64,000 nt of DNA from Treponema sp. J25 (GCF_004343725.1 NZ_PTQW01000013.1:143909-207908), one strand, 5' to 3'. Counted from the first letter of the stretch, positions 38,036 to 46,978 are shown. The notes: generated by a model not told the origin, from the letters alone. Translations and numbers: made by a program.

Positions 38036-38461
38036 CTACCCGTTGGATTCTAGGGATGCTTCTATGATTCGGATGATACGGGGTCCTCCCCCCAAGGGTT
38101 TTCCCTTTCTTATGAAATATTGTAGTCCCCATACCCCAAAGATGCCTCCTATCCCCAGGGCAACCCGAAGGTCCTGAGCCAAAGAGGGAAAAAGGTAGCC
38201 ACTCCCCCAGAAAAGTACCCCAAACACTATAAGGGGTGGCAAAAAGAGAAGCAGGGTCTGTTTCCATACTGCTTCCTGGGCTTGTTCTATTTCCACTGTT
38301 TGACCCACCTGGAGCGGTAAACCCAGGGGATTTTCTGCCACAAAGCGTTTCCCGTTGGCCCGACATTCCTGGTTCATGCAACCAAAACAGGCCGCTAACT
38401 CCCCTCCCTGAATGGTTATGTGGGATCCTTCAATCTTCACTATCGTGCCGATCTCTTTCAT
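38036..38461 (-). CDS. SoxR-reducing/RseC family protein
   Basis: This 141-residue protein has an N-terminal cysteine-bearing domain (CFGCMNQECRANG, about 25-37), then two membrane helices (TLLLFLPPLIVFGVLFWGSGYLF near 69-91; LRVALGIGGIFGVWGLQYF near 98-116). This fits the RseC/MucC family, parts of which occur in Rnf complexes and in sigma-E regulation. Its role here is unknown. The start lies inside the end of the upstream phosphoesterase paralogue gene, a 32-base overlap, so the two are co-expressed. Confidence 0.8.
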   Translation of the reverse strand: MKEIGTIVKIEGSHITIQGGELAACFGCMNQECRANGKRFVAENPLGLPLQVGQTVEIEQAQEAVWKQTLLLFLPPLIVFGVLFWGSGYLFPSLAQDLRVALGIGGIFGVWGLQYFIRKGKPLGGGPRIIRIIEASLESNG

Positions 38462-39245
38462 GAGGAAGCTCCTTACAATCTATACGAAGAGGTTCTATTT
38501 TTTCTGCTTTTCCTTCAGGATTAACCTCGACGATAACCCCTTGCAGTTGAGGCCGATCCCAGGCGTCCCGGCTCCAGTCGGGAACACCGGTCTGGTATTC
38601 CCGGATGCGACTGAAAATTTCGGTGCCTCCTACCGAATCAAGGCTTCCCGTCCGCCCTGCGTCGGTAAGCACCGCCGTTCCCCCGCCAAGGATTCGGGCA
38701 TCCGCGGTTTGAACCCGTCCATGGGACCCGATAACGGCGCTGGCCTTGCCTGCCGCTAGAGCAAAGAGGGCCTGCTTTTCTGCCGTGGTGGCTCCATGGA
38801 AATCTACTAGTACTATGGGAGTTTCCTGATGAAGCCGCTCTAGAAGTACTGGTAATAGAACAAAAGGGTTATCTCCATGGATGCGATTAAAACCGCTTTG
38901 CCCCAGGAGTACTGCCACTCCCACCTTCGTGGCCCCCACGGAGTATACTCGACTCCCGTACCCCGGGGCATAGGGACCGATGTTCGCAGGCCGCAACACA
39001 TAGGGGAGTTTCTCCATATTTTGAACAAGATCTTTTTTATAAAAGCAGCAATCCCCGGTAGTAATAACATCTACCCCTAGCTTTCGGATATAGCCCGCGT
39101 GATTTCGCCCAAGACCGTATCCATTGGTGGCCCCATCTCCACAGGCAATAACAAAGTCTACGTTGTTTTTTATTTGTGGTAACACCTGTTTAAGGGTAAA
39201 AATGCCTGCCTTTCCTACAATTTCGGCTACATAGAGGATCTTCAA
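38430..39245 (-). CDS. divergent YmdB-family (TIGR00282-like) phosphoesterase paralogue
   Basis: This 271-residue protein aligns over its whole length with the YmdB protein encoded at 49487-50341, but key metal-site positions differ. GDIVG is AEIVG, ANGENAAGG is ACGDGATNG, STGNHVWEKRD is TTGDCCFYKKD, and THTHVQTAD is SHGRVQTAD; the DFH in the middle is kept. The two-metal phosphodiesterase site is therefore probably altered or lost. It starts an operon with the RseC-like gene. It could be a regulatory or structural relative of YmdB rather than an enzyme. Confidence 0.85.
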   Translation of the reverse strand: MKILYVAEIVGKAGIFTLKQVLPQIKNNVDFVIACGDGATNGYGLGRNHAGYIRKLGVDVITTGDCCFYKKDLVQNMEKLPYVLRPANIGPYAPGYGSRVYSVGATKVGVAVLLGQSGFNRIHGDNPFVLLPVLLERLHQETPIVLVDFHGATTAEKQALFALAAGKASAVIGSHGRVQTADARILGGGTAVLTDAGRTGSLDSVGGTEIFSRIREYQTGVPDWSRDAWDRPQLQGVIVEVNPEGKAEKIEPLRIDCKELPHERDRHDSED

Positions 39246-39269
39246 TTTGGGATCTCCCTGCTATCGTAG

Positions 39270-39800
39270 TTATCGGTAATCCCGGAGAGGGCCCAGTTCA
39301 GTAAGTCGCCGTTCATATTCTTTGCCTGCCTTTTCATCCCCTAGTTCATAGCAAGTATCACGGATATTGAAAAGGGCATCGTAATAGAGGGGAAAAAGCC
39401 GGAGTGCTTCTTCGAAACAGCGACGGGCTTCTTCATAGTTCCCCTGGGTAAAATATAATACCCCAAAGTTGTTCCATGTTTTGGGAGCCAGGGGAGCGAT
39501 TTCCAGGGCTTTGCGGTACAGGGTCTCCGCTTCTTCGTATTGTTCTAGCTCATAGCAGATAAGCCCCATGGAAGCCCAGGCCTCTGATACAAAAGGATCG
39601 AGCTCGATGGTGCGTTTAAAACTCTCCAGGGCGTTTGCATAATCCCCTATCCGTTGCTGGGCGATACCAAGATTAAGCCATATGAGGGGATTCGCAGGCT
39701 CAAGGGCCAGGGCCTTTTGAAACAGAGGTATCGCATCGAGTGCCCGATTTGCTTCGGTAAGGGCAATGCCAGAATCATTCAACATCGCTGCCGTTTCCAT
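39270..39800 (-). CDS. TPR repeat protein
   Basis: This 176-residue protein consists of about four to five tetratricopeptide repeats (for example NPLIWLNLGIAQQRIGDYANALESF and PKTWNNFGVLYFTQGNYEEARRCF starting near residues 36 and 104). It has no signal peptide, so it acts as a cytosolic protein-interaction scaffold. AGGAGG precedes the ATG. The partner is unknown. Confidence 0.88.
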   Translation of the reverse strand: METAAMLNDSGIALTEANRALDAIPLFQKALALEPANPLIWLNLGIAQQRIGDYANALESFKRTIELDPFVSEAWASMGLICYELEQYEEAETLYRKALEIAPLAPKTWNNFGVLYFTQGNYEEARRCFEEALRLFPLYYDALFNIRDTCYELGDEKAGKEYERRLTELGPLRDYR

Positions 39801-40004
39801 GGGTACCTCCTATTACAAATATACGACAATTCCCGTTACATTACACGAAAATAAAAAACATTGATACCCGTCAGGATACGGAATTTTTGGAATGTAAGGA
39901 GCAGCGCCTGGAACAAGAAATTAGGTTCCGGGGAATTGGCGCTGGGTAAAGGTGGCCACGAGAGCATTATTATGTGTGCCCCACAGGTTTTACAGGGAGG
40001 GGCT

Positions 40005-40856
40005 TTAAGGGGACTCAAACCTTTGGACCAGGTACTGGTATCGACTGCGAAGAATACCGTTCTTTGTGAGGGTTTGCGGAGTATATCGAATAGGGGAGGA
40101 AAGAAGGGTAACTAATCGAATTGCCTGGTTAGTTGTTAAGGATTGAACCCCTTTGTTGTAATGAAAGCGGGCTGCCCCTTCTATACCAAAGATACCCTTT
40201 CCCCATTCAGCGTAGTTAAGGTACAGTTCCAGGATCCGATCCTTCGATAATATCAGTTCCATTTCCAGGGCTATGATTATTTCTAGGTATTTTCGGAGAT
40301 AGGATTTTTCGGGAATTAAAAAGAGGGTCCGGGCGGTTTGCATGGTAATCGTGCTTCCCCCATATACGGGCCTTCCAATCTGTTGATTCAGGCGATAGGC
40401 GTTCTTTATCGCGGCAGGTAAAATCCCCCGATGGTTGTAAAATTCCCCATCTTCTACCCGAATTACCATGTTACGTACGTATCGAGGAATTTTGTTAAGT
40501 GGTAAGTAGCGAGGCGCTTTTATCTCCCAACCGTATACTACCCGCCGGTATAACATGAGCGTTGTGGCCGGTGGATTTATAAAACGGAATATGCCCAAAC
40601 AAAGGGACGTAGAAAGAATAAAAATTCCGTGCAGGATAACTACCCATTTAATGCTTATCTTGAGAAGGTTGATGAGCCTGGCCGCCCAGAGAGAAGGGGA
40701 GGTAGGGGATACTTTCTGGTGGGATTTCCTTTGTTGGGCCAACCATCGGTAGTGTTTTTTTATATAGAAAAGACTTGCAGTTTTTGTTCGCTCCAGATCT
40801 TCTTCAGTAAAACAAAGGAACGGTTCTGTTGGCGATTTATTTTTCTTCCGTGGCAC
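40005..40856 (-). CDS. mtgA: monofunctional peptidoglycan transglycosylase
   Basis: This 283-residue protein has a cytosolic N-terminal tail, one membrane helix (about 71-95) and a GT51 domain with VEDGEFYNHRGI (catalytic Glu), GGSTITMQTARTLFL and KDRILELYLNYAEWGKGIFGIEGAA. It polymerises lipid II glycan strands on the outer face of the inner membrane. There is no transpeptidase domain. The start is GTG at 40856 and lacks a clear ribosome site, so the first 40 residues are uncertain. The 204 bases between its stop and the TPR gene contain no convincing gene. Confidence 0.88.
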   Translation of the reverse strand: MPRKKNKSPTEPFLCFTEEDLERTKTASLFYIKKHYRWLAQQRKSHQKVSPTSPSLWAARLINLLKISIKWVVILHGIFILSTSLCLGIFRFINPPATTLMLYRRVVYGWEIKAPRYLPLNKIPRYVRNMVIRVEDGEFYNHRGILPAAIKNAYRLNQQIGRPVYGGSTITMQTARTLFLIPEKSYLRKYLEIIIALEMELILSKDRILELYLNYAEWGKGIFGIEGAARFHYNKGVQSLTTNQAIRLVTLLSSPIRYTPQTLTKNGILRSRYQYLVQRFESP

Positions 40857-41003
40857 AAAGAAAATATACCCTATCTTGATAGGGCTGCGGCAAGAGGGGA
40901 AAAACAGTCGGGAAATTAATTGTTTTATAGGGCCACGACAAGTGGGATAGCACGCAATTGATGCTTATGTGGCCGCCTGGTGCGGCTCGCCCCCATCATC
41001 ACA

Positions 41004-42125
41004 TTACTGATATTCTTTTGCAAGAGCACTAATACGATGCGCCATATTGGCCAGGCTTACCTGCTCCTGAACGTGACCCAATTCGTAGGCTACCCGGGGC
41101 ATTCCATACACGACTGATGAAGCCTCGTCCTGCCCAAGGGTAATCCCGCCGGCCCTCAGAATTTCACCAAGCTCCCGGGCCCCATCCCGCCCCATCCCGG
41201 TCATGATTACCCCCATGGCGCGGTTCCCAAATTCTCGGGCTACCGAGGCAAAGAGAACATCCGCTGAGGGACGGTGGCCATTTACCGGTGGACTGTCACT
41301 GATACGGGCCACCGTGGCAAGGGGCCGCTTTTCTACTTCCAGATGACGATCCCCCGGAGCGATGAGGATTCTTCCGGGGCGGATGATGTCCCCGTCCTGG
41401 GCTTCTTTTACTTCCAGAGGGCAAATGCTATCCAGACTTTTGGCAAATTCGCTGGTAAAACCGGCGGGCATGTGTTGAACTACCACAATCGGGGCAGGCA
41501 AGTCCCTATCGATCTTTGAAAAAACCTCTCGCAGCGCGTTGGGGCCGCCGGTGGAAATCCCTATCGCAATGATTTCAATGGGTCCCGGTTTCCGTTCGGG
41601 CACTATTTTAGTGACCGGTGGTACTGGTTTTTTGTGTTCCTCTGCCGGTATTGCCGTTGGTATTTCGGAAGGAGCAAGGGGTTCGCCGGTGGGGAGGGGT
41701 TTCCCTTTTTTTTGCCGGTACTGACAGCCATAGGCGTACAACATGTTTACCAGCTGTTCCCGGATCTGTTGAACATTTTCAGGATTGGTGTCCGAGGGCT
41801 TCATGATGAAGTCGCTTGCCCCCAGAGCCAGGGCTTCCATGGTGATTTCTGCACCCCGACGGGCTATGGAAGAAAGGATGATAACGGGAATATCTATGCC
41901 CAGCCTTCGGCGTTCTTTCAGGAACTCAATGCCGTTCATCTGGGGCATTTCGAGATCCAGAACGATGACATCGGGGGTGCACCGCTCTAGTTTTTGAAGC
42001 GCGAAGAGGCCATTCATGGCCTTATCGATGACCACAAGGCCACTCTTGCTTGCCACCATCCGGCTTATGAGGTTCCGCATCAAAGCGGAGTCATCAACAA
42101 TTAGGACCCCAATTTCGTGTGCCAC
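41004..42125 (-). CDS. cheB: protein-glutamate methylesterase CheB
   Basis: This 373-residue enzyme has a receiver domain (DD at 11-12, Asp57 in VIVLDLEMPQMNG) joined by a Pro-rich linker to a methylesterase domain with the catalytic Ser in IAIGISTGGPNAL, His in VVQHMPAGF and Asp in GMGRDGA. It removes methyl groups from chemoreceptors and is activated by CheA. It follows cheR by 15 bases, so methylation and demethylation are co-expressed. The 147 bases downstream hold only a small GC hairpin. Confidence 0.96.
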   Translation of the reverse strand: MAHEIGVLIVDDSALMRNLISRMVASKSGLVVIDKAMNGLFALQKLERCTPDVIVLDLEMPQMNGIEFLKERRRLGIDIPVIILSSIARRGAEITMEALALGASDFIMKPSDTNPENVQQIREQLVNMLYAYGCQYRQKKGKPLPTGEPLAPSEIPTAIPAEEHKKPVPPVTKIVPERKPGPIEIIAIGISTGGPNALREVFSKIDRDLPAPIVVVQHMPAGFTSEFAKSLDSICPLEVKEAQDGDIIRPGRILIAPGDRHLEVEKRPLATVARISDSPPVNGHRPSADVLFASVAREFGNRAMGVIMTGMGRDGARELGEILRAGGITLGQDEASSVVYGMPRVAYELGHVQEQVSLANMAHRISALAKEYQ

Positions 42126-42140
42126 ACAGGACTCCTTGCT

Positions 42141-42956
42141 TTAGATGTATTTTCTATAGAATGTAGCCCATTCGGTCTTTACAAACTCAAACTTGGTGTT
42201 CATGCCAAAAAGGGACTCCGAGTGTCCGATGAAAAGAAAGGACTTTGGCGCCATGGCTTCCCAGAAACGTTCTATGGTAGCTTTTTGAGAGGCCTCATCA
42301 AAATAGATGAGCACATTGCGACAAAATACCACGTCCATGTTTCGGAGTCCGGAGTCGTACATAAGATTATGGTAGTCAAAGCGGATCATCTGTTTAATCT
42401 CATCCCGGATCTGATAGCCCCCATCCACCCGGGTGAAATACTTTTTTAGGTAATGATCGGGGACTCCTACCACACGGGCATCCGCATAAAATCCCTCTTT
42501 CCCAACCATAAGAGATTTAAGACTGATATCGCTGGCCACGATTTCGGCGAACCACGGCGAAGGAAGGGTCTCTTTCATCAACATTGCAATAGTATAGGGC
42601 TCTTCACCGGTAGAACAGCCGGCACTCCAGACCTTTATCTTAAAATCGTTAAGAGGTTTTTTGATCTTTATTAACTCGGGGATCACGTATTTTTCCAGAG
42701 CGTCGAAATGGGCCTGGTTTCGAAAAAATCGGGTAAGGTTGGTAGTGATGGAGTCCAGAAAGAGTTTAAGTTCTTCTTTATCTTTACTAACTAAGTCATA
42801 ATAGGCTCGTACTTCATTCAATCCCTTTTCGCGTAACTGTTCCTTTAATCGGCTTTCAAGAATAGCCCGGTTAGTATCGGAGAAATGAATACCACTTTGA
42901 TTATAGATGAGTTTTCGAAAAAGCTCGAAATCTCCGTCGGATAAAAAACTACTCAT
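42141..42956 (-). CDS. cheR: chemotaxis protein methyltransferase CheR
   Basis: This protein of about 271 residues has the CheR N-terminal helical domain and a SAM-dependent methyltransferase domain with KVWSAGCSTGEEPYTIAM (SAM loop), VVFCRNVLIYFD and FLFIGHSESL. It methylates glutamates of chemoreceptors such as the two encoded in this window. The ATG at 42956 was chosen for family length; an in-frame start at 43028 would add a hydrophobic run that is not conserved in CheR. Confidence 0.95.
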   Translation of the reverse strand: MSSFLSDGDFELFRKLIYNQSGIHFSDTNRAILESRLKEQLREKGLNEVRAYYDLVSKDKEELKLFLDSITTNLTRFFRNQAHFDALEKYVIPELIKIKKPLNDFKIKVWSAGCSTGEEPYTIAMLMKETLPSPWFAEIVASDISLKSLMVGKEGFYADARVVGVPDHYLKKYFTRVDGGYQIRDEIKQMIRFDYHNLMYDSGLRNMDVVFCRNVLIYFDEASQKATIERFWEAMAPKSFLFIGHSESLFGMNTKFEFVKTEWATFYRKYI

Positions 42957-43020
42957 AAAATAAAGTGTAAAAAGGCAAATATAGGCTGTCAATTGAATTT
43001 CGACGTGATATACTACAAAT

Positions 43021-43506
43021 ATGAGCAAAATATCTATTCCCTGTGAATTAATAGGCCTTGCCTATGAAGAAAGACGGGAATTACCCTTTGTGTTGCTCCG
43101 GGAACCCCAGAGCGGCAAAGTAGTCTCGTTTCCGGTAAATCATGCGGAGGCGAGCAGTATTATTTTTGGGGCAGAGGGAATTCGGGGGCCCCAGCCGGGA
43201 ATTCACGATGCCTTTATTCAATTCTTTGTAAATCATGGATATAAAGCTGATTATGTCTATATCTGGGGGGATGGGGATACCCATTTTTATGGATATTTAA
43301 AGTATCATGCTCGGTTTGTGTCCCATCGGCTTGAGATGAATCCCGCCGATGCCATTTCCCTGGCTATTCGCTTTAAGGTTCCTATTATGGTAGATGAAAC
43401 TCTTCTTGCCCATATGCCGGATAGGGATAAGAAAGAACAGGAAGCGGGTTTTTCTTTTCAGCAGGTTCTTGTTTTTGATCATCCGCCGGTTTCCTGGGTT
43501 TCGTAA
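43021..43506 (+). CDS. DUF151 bifunctional nuclease family protein
   Basis: This 161-residue soluble protein matches the DUF151/BFN family: LPFVLLREPQSGKVVSFPVNHAEASSI near the start, followed by the YIWGDGDTHFYGYL and the conserved ending RPADAISLAIR-like MNPADAISLAIRFKVPIMVDE. Family members have been reported to have nuclease activity in plants, and are common in Thermotogae and spirochaetes. It is divergent from cheR with a 64-base gap. A very short CCC-TTT-GGG hairpin with T run follows the stop. Confidence 0.88.
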   Translation: MSKISIPCELIGLAYEERRELPFVLLREPQSGKVVSFPVNHAEASSIIFGAEGIRGPQPGIHDAFIQFFVNHGYKADYVYIWGDGDTHFYGYLKYHARFVSHRLEMNPADAISLAIRFKVPIMVDETLLAHMPDRDKKEQEAGFSFQQVLVFDHPPVSWVS

Positions 43507-43643
43507 GCCCTTTGGGTTTTCTTTTTATGGGGGAACTTGTCTACTCCTCTTCGTTGTTGTGTTGTGAGGGGTGGCGGCTCTGGCTGTTGTTTTTGAATGG
43601 GTCCCCCTCTTCTCCACGAAGGCACACATCAGCTTTTTGTTAG

Positions 43644-43671
43644 TTGACGAAACGGAAGCCCCTCGTAATAA
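43644..43671 (+). promoter_or_regulatory. promoter of pyrG
   Basis: TTGACG (43644-43649) and TAATAA (43666-43671) are 16 bases apart. The ATG at 43681 is only ten bases from the -10 and has no ribosome site, so the transcript may be leaderless or nearly so. The 170-base gap holds no other feature I recognise. Confidence 0.55.
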
Positions 43672-43680
43672 TGCCCATAC

Positions 43681-45315
43681 ATGAACAAGTATATTTTCGT
43701 GACCGGTGGGGTATGTTCCAGTTTAGGGAAAGGGGTGGCCGCCTCTTCTCTCGGGGCTCTGCTGGAATGCCGGGGACTCAATGTCCGGATGATCAAGTGT
43801 GATCCCTACATTAACGTAGATGCCGGAACCATGAGTCCCTACCAGCATGGGGAAGTCTACGTAACCGATGATGGGGCAGAGACGGATCTGGACCTGGGAA
43901 ATTACGCTCGTTTTACATCGAGCCCCCTTTCCCGGGCAAATTCGATTACCACGGGACAGGTGTATGATGCAGTTATTCGAAAGGAGCGGGAGGGACGGTT
44001 CCTTGGTCGTACGGTACAGGTAATTCCCCATATTACCGATGAAATAAAGGGCCGAATTTATGCGGTAGGAAAGGATCCTGACGTCGATGTGGTAATTGTA
44101 GAAATCGGTGGTACCGTAGGGGATATTGAGTCGATTCCTTTCCTGGAAACGGCTCGACAGATGATCCATGAACTGGGAAAGATAAATGCCCTTTCGGTGC
44201 ACCTTACCCTTTTGCCTGAAGTAGCCGGAGGGGAACTCAAAACAAAGCCCACCCAGCATTCGGTAAAGGCCATGCAAGAACAGGGAATCCAGCCGGATAT
44301 TCTTATCTGCCGTGCCCCCGTATTGCTGGATGAAGCAACGCGACGAAAAATAGCCCTTTTCACGAATGTGGAAACCGAGGCGGTTTTTACTTCCTACGAT
44401 GTGAATACCACGATTTACGAGATTCCCCTCATCTTCTATGAACAAAAACTGGACCTGGTGGTGCTTAAGAAACTGGGGGTGGAAAGCCGTCATGCGGATT
44501 TGCGCCCCTGGAAGCGGGTTATGGAACAGTTTAATGCCCGCAAAGGGAAGGTCCGTATTGGCATTGTGGGTAAATACATGGAACTCCATGATTCGTATAA
44601 ATCGGTGTACGAAGCCTTGTTCCATGCGGGCCTTGCCAATGGGGTGGAGGTGGAACTGGTTAAAATCGATTCTTCCCGGCTGGAAGGAGAAAGCGATCCG
44701 GAGACGATCCTGGGGGCTAAACATCCTGAAGGCCCGGTAGATGGGATTCTCGTGCCAGGAGGCTTTGGCCAGCGGGGTATTAACGGCATGGTACAGGCTG
44801 CCCGGTGGGCCCGTCTTAATAGGGTTCCCTATTTTGGTATCTGCCTGGGTATGCAGATCATGGTGATTGAATGGGGCCGCCATGTTCTTGGCTGGAACGA
44901 TGCGGATTCCACCGAATTTAATCAGGAAACAAAGCACCCTGTGGTAAGTCTCCTGGAAGAACAGGTGGATGTAAAAAACTATGGGGGCACCATGCGGCTT
45001 GGAAAAAGCGAAACCATAGCCATGGAAGATTCCAAACTTTTTAAGGCCTATGGGACCAAGCACATCTGGGAACGACACCGGCATCGATATGAATTTGCCA
45101 ACCAATATCGAAAAGAAATGACCGAATCGGGACTGAAAATCGCCGGGCTTACCCCTGATGGAAGTCTGGTGGAATCGGTAGAATGGCCTGAACACCCCTG
45201 GGGGGTGGGCGTCCAATATCATCCCGAATTTAAGTCCCGGCCAACCGATCCTCATCCGCTGTTTCGAGATTTTATTGCGGCCGCAAAGGACTTTAAAGAA
45301 AGACGAGGAAAATAA
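43681..45315 (+). CDS. pyrG: CTP synthase
   Basis: This 544-residue enzyme converts UTP, ATP and glutamine to CTP. The synthetase domain begins KYIFVTGGVCSSLGKGVAASSLG (about 3-25) and contains CDPYINVDAGTMSPYQHGEV and IGGTVGDIES. The glutamine amidotransferase domain has the nucleophile in FGICLGMQ (Cys near 388) and the His/Glu pair in QYHPEFKSRP (near 515). Length is standard. Its stop codon touches the ATG of the next gene, lptC. Confidence 0.97.
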   Translation: MNKYIFVTGGVCSSLGKGVAASSLGALLECRGLNVRMIKCDPYINVDAGTMSPYQHGEVYVTDDGAETDLDLGNYARFTSSPLSRANSITTGQVYDAVIRKEREGRFLGRTVQVIPHITDEIKGRIYAVGKDPDVDVVIVEIGGTVGDIESIPFLETARQMIHELGKINALSVHLTLLPEVAGGELKTKPTQHSVKAMQEQGIQPDILICRAPVLLDEATRRKIALFTNVETEAVFTSYDVNTTIYEIPLIFYEQKLDLVVLKKLGVESRHADLRPWKRVMEQFNARKGKVRIGIVGKYMELHDSYKSVYEALFHAGLANGVEVELVKIDSSRLEGESDPETILGAKHPEGPVDGILVPGGFGQRGINGMVQAARWARLNRVPYFGICLGMQIMVIEWGRHVLGWNDADSTEFNQETKHPVVSLLEEQVDVKNYGGTMRLGKSETIAMEDSKLFKAYGTKHIWERHRHRYEFANQYRKEMTESGLKIAGLTPDGSLVESVEWPEHPWGVGVQYHPEFKSRPTDPHPLFRDFIAAAKDFKERRGK

Positions 45316-46071
45316 ATGGAAGGGGGATGGGCTCTGCACAGTGTAGTGTGCCAGAAAGGGGATGCAGGATCCTTATTGGCAACGGTGCGACGAACACCAT
45401 GGGGGCCCGATTCCCTCTGGAATACCGCCGCAAAAAAATGTACCTTCCTCGCCTGTTTGTTTGTTTTACTCATGGTAAGTGGCGCCTGTTCTTTCAATTA
45501 CGCGGAGGTAACCGGAGAAGAGACGGCCGAACAACCCGATCTCATTATGAATGGGGTCTCCTACAGCCGGGTACGGGACGGAAAAGAGGCTTTTTCCTTT
45601 CAGGCCGAAGAGGTTCGTCGCTACGAAAAACGGCGTATCATGGATATTACTCAGATGGCCTTTGAAAAACGGGATGCCCCAGGAAACGAGCAGGAAATAG
45701 CAGGGAGGGCCGGATTTGTCCAATTGCAAACCGCCTCGGGGAATGGAGCCTTTACTGAAGGGTTTCAGATAGTAATCCCCAAAGAGGGGCTTACGGTCGA
45801 AGGTTTGAATGTATATTGGGATGACCAGCGACGGCTCCTCTTTACCGCTCCGGAAGAGGTCCTTCTTATTAAAAAGACCGATGGCACCATTATGAGTGGT
45901 AAAGGATTTTATGCGGACCTGCGCCGGAAAAGCTGGTCCTTTCAAAAAGAGGTGGCGGGAATATATCCAGAGGGACAGGAAAAATCCACCGCCCCGTCTC
46001 GAGCGGAGCCCCTTCCTTCTAGTGAACTTTCGCCAGGGGCAGAAACTTCTCTGACAGGGGAAGCACCATGA
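45316..46071 (+). CDS. lptC: LptC-like LPS export lipoprotein
   Basis: This 251-residue protein begins with a long charged segment, then a hydrophobic helix and lipobox MVSGAC (Cys58), then a beta-rich LptC/OstA domain (PDLIMNGVSYSRVRDGKEAFSFQAEEV, about 75-101). A Pro/Ser-rich tail follows. With the lptA-like and lptB genes it forms the usual LPS-export cluster. The ATG directly abuts pyrG and has GAGGA seven bases upstream; the pre-signal extension is unusually long, so a later start (TTG or GTG) remains possible. It ends with an ATGA overlap with the next small ORF. Confidence 0.82.
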   Translation: MEGGWALHSVVCQKGDAGSLLATVRRTPWGPDSLWNTAAKKCTFLACLFVLLMVSGACSFNYAEVTGEETAEQPDLIMNGVSYSRVRDGKEAFSFQAEEVRRYEKRRIMDITQMAFEKRDAPGNEQEIAGRAGFVQLQTASGNGAFTEGFQIVIPKEGLTVEGLNVYWDDQRRLLFTAPEEVLLIKKTDGTIMSGKGFYADLRRKSWSFQKEVAGIYPEGQEKSTAPSRAEPLPSSELSPGAETSLTGEAP

Positions 46072-46259
46072 AGTCCTGTGATGAGTACTTTTCGCCGCGG
46101 GGCAGGTTTTTCTTTGCCGAAGGGAATGTCATGAAGGCCAGGACCCGAAGTTTCTTCTGCCGGGAGGGCTCCCTTTGTCGGGGGAGAACGCCGGGAAGGT
46201 CCGTAGCGACCACTTTTTTCTATGGGGCTGGTCCTCTTTCTCCGAAGGGAGCGCTATGA
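46068..46259 (+). CDS. small Arg/Phe-rich ORF coupled between lptC and lptA
   Basis: A 63-codon frame begins at the ATG overlapping the lptC stop (ATGA) and ends at a TGA overlapping the lptA start (ATGA). AGGGG lies seven bases before its ATG. The product (MKSCDEYFSPRGRFFFAEG...) is rich in Arg, Phe and Gly, with no known motif. The DNA seems to consist of imperfect repeats around AAGGGA...ATGAAGGCC, so the frame may be a degenerate duplicate of the lptA start region. A translated coupling peptide and a non-functional spacer are both possible. Confidence 0.4.
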   Translation: MKSCDEYFSPRGRFFFAEGNVMKARTRSFFCREGSLCRGRTPGRSVATTFFYGAGPLSPKGAL

Positions 46260-46978
46260 AGGCCGGTAATACCCTTTTCTTTTTGCGGAGTAGAATAGGG
46301 GCGAGAAAAAAGAGGGGCACCGGGCCCGCGCGGATTCCCTTTGTTGTGCGGTTCCGGGGAGCGCTTGCCCTTTTGTTGTTGGTAGGGGCCTATGCTTCCT
46401 TTGCGGAGGTTTTTCAGTTTAAGGCCGATGGGATGGTGGGGAGCAGGGCCACCGGTTCTGAACAGATCATCCTTTCCGGGAATGCCCGGGTGTGGTCGAG
46501 TAGCCTCTTATTAGAGGCCGACCGGATTGTAATTTCGGGTAAAAATAATCGATACCTCCAGTGTAGTGGCAATGTAAAAGGAACCGATACTAAGAAGGGT
46601 ATTTACTTTACTACCTCTTCACTGTGGTATGACCGGGAACAAAAAATAGCCCGAATGGAAGGCGAATCCTATTTAGAAGATAAAGATAATGGGGTGATAA
46701 TTAAGGCTCATTTTATTCAATATGATGATACGGCTGAGCGGGCCATGCTGCAGGTTGGGGTGCGAATTTTTAAGGACACCCTGGTTTGTCGGGCGGAATA
46801 TGCCTTGTATCAGAAGAAGGAAAAACGCCTGGAACTGCAGGGGTCTCCGGTGGTATTTAAGGAGGGAGACGAACTCCGGGCCCGTCGTATGTGGGTAAAC
46901 CTGGATAATAATGATGTGGTGATGGAAGGGAGCGTATCGGGAACTATCAGGGAAAAGCAGGGAACTTCGAAGAAATAA
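46256..46978 (+). CDS. lptA: LptA/OstA-like LPS transport protein
   Basis: This protein of about 240 residues has a basic N terminus, a signal-like helix (FRGALALLLLVGAYASFA, cleaved near residue 50), and an OstA/LptA beta-jellyroll region (ADGMVGSRATGSEQIILSGNARVWSSSLLLEADRIVISG). It would bridge the periplasm and carry lipid A-type glycolipids. The ATG at 46256 with GAAGGGAG was chosen over an in-frame TTG at 46175. Position between lptC and lptB supports the call. The pre-signal segment is long and unusual. Confidence 0.82.
   Translation: MKAGNTLFFLRSRIGARKKRGTGPARIPFVVRFRGALALLLLVGAYASFAEVFQFKADGMVGSRATGSEQIILSGNARVWSSSLLLEADRIVISGKNNRYLQCSGNVKGTDTKKGIYFTTSSLWYDREQKIARMEGESYLEDKDNGVIIKAHFIQYDDTAERAMLQVGVRIFKDTLVCRAEYALYQKKEKRLELQGSPVVFKEGDELRARRMWVNLDNNDVVMEGSVSGTIREKQGTSKK

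Noticed and set aside
39836..40018. 60-codon minus-strand frame after mtgA with CKTCG motif
   Set aside because: Only a TTG start inside the mtgA stop region and no ribosome site. The CxxC is suggestive of a small zinc protein but alone is too weak to call a gene.
43723..45339. 538-codon open frame on the minus strand opposite pyrG
   Set aside because: It is an antisense shadow of a well-conserved gene, with no family motif; its composition mirrors pyrG codon use.
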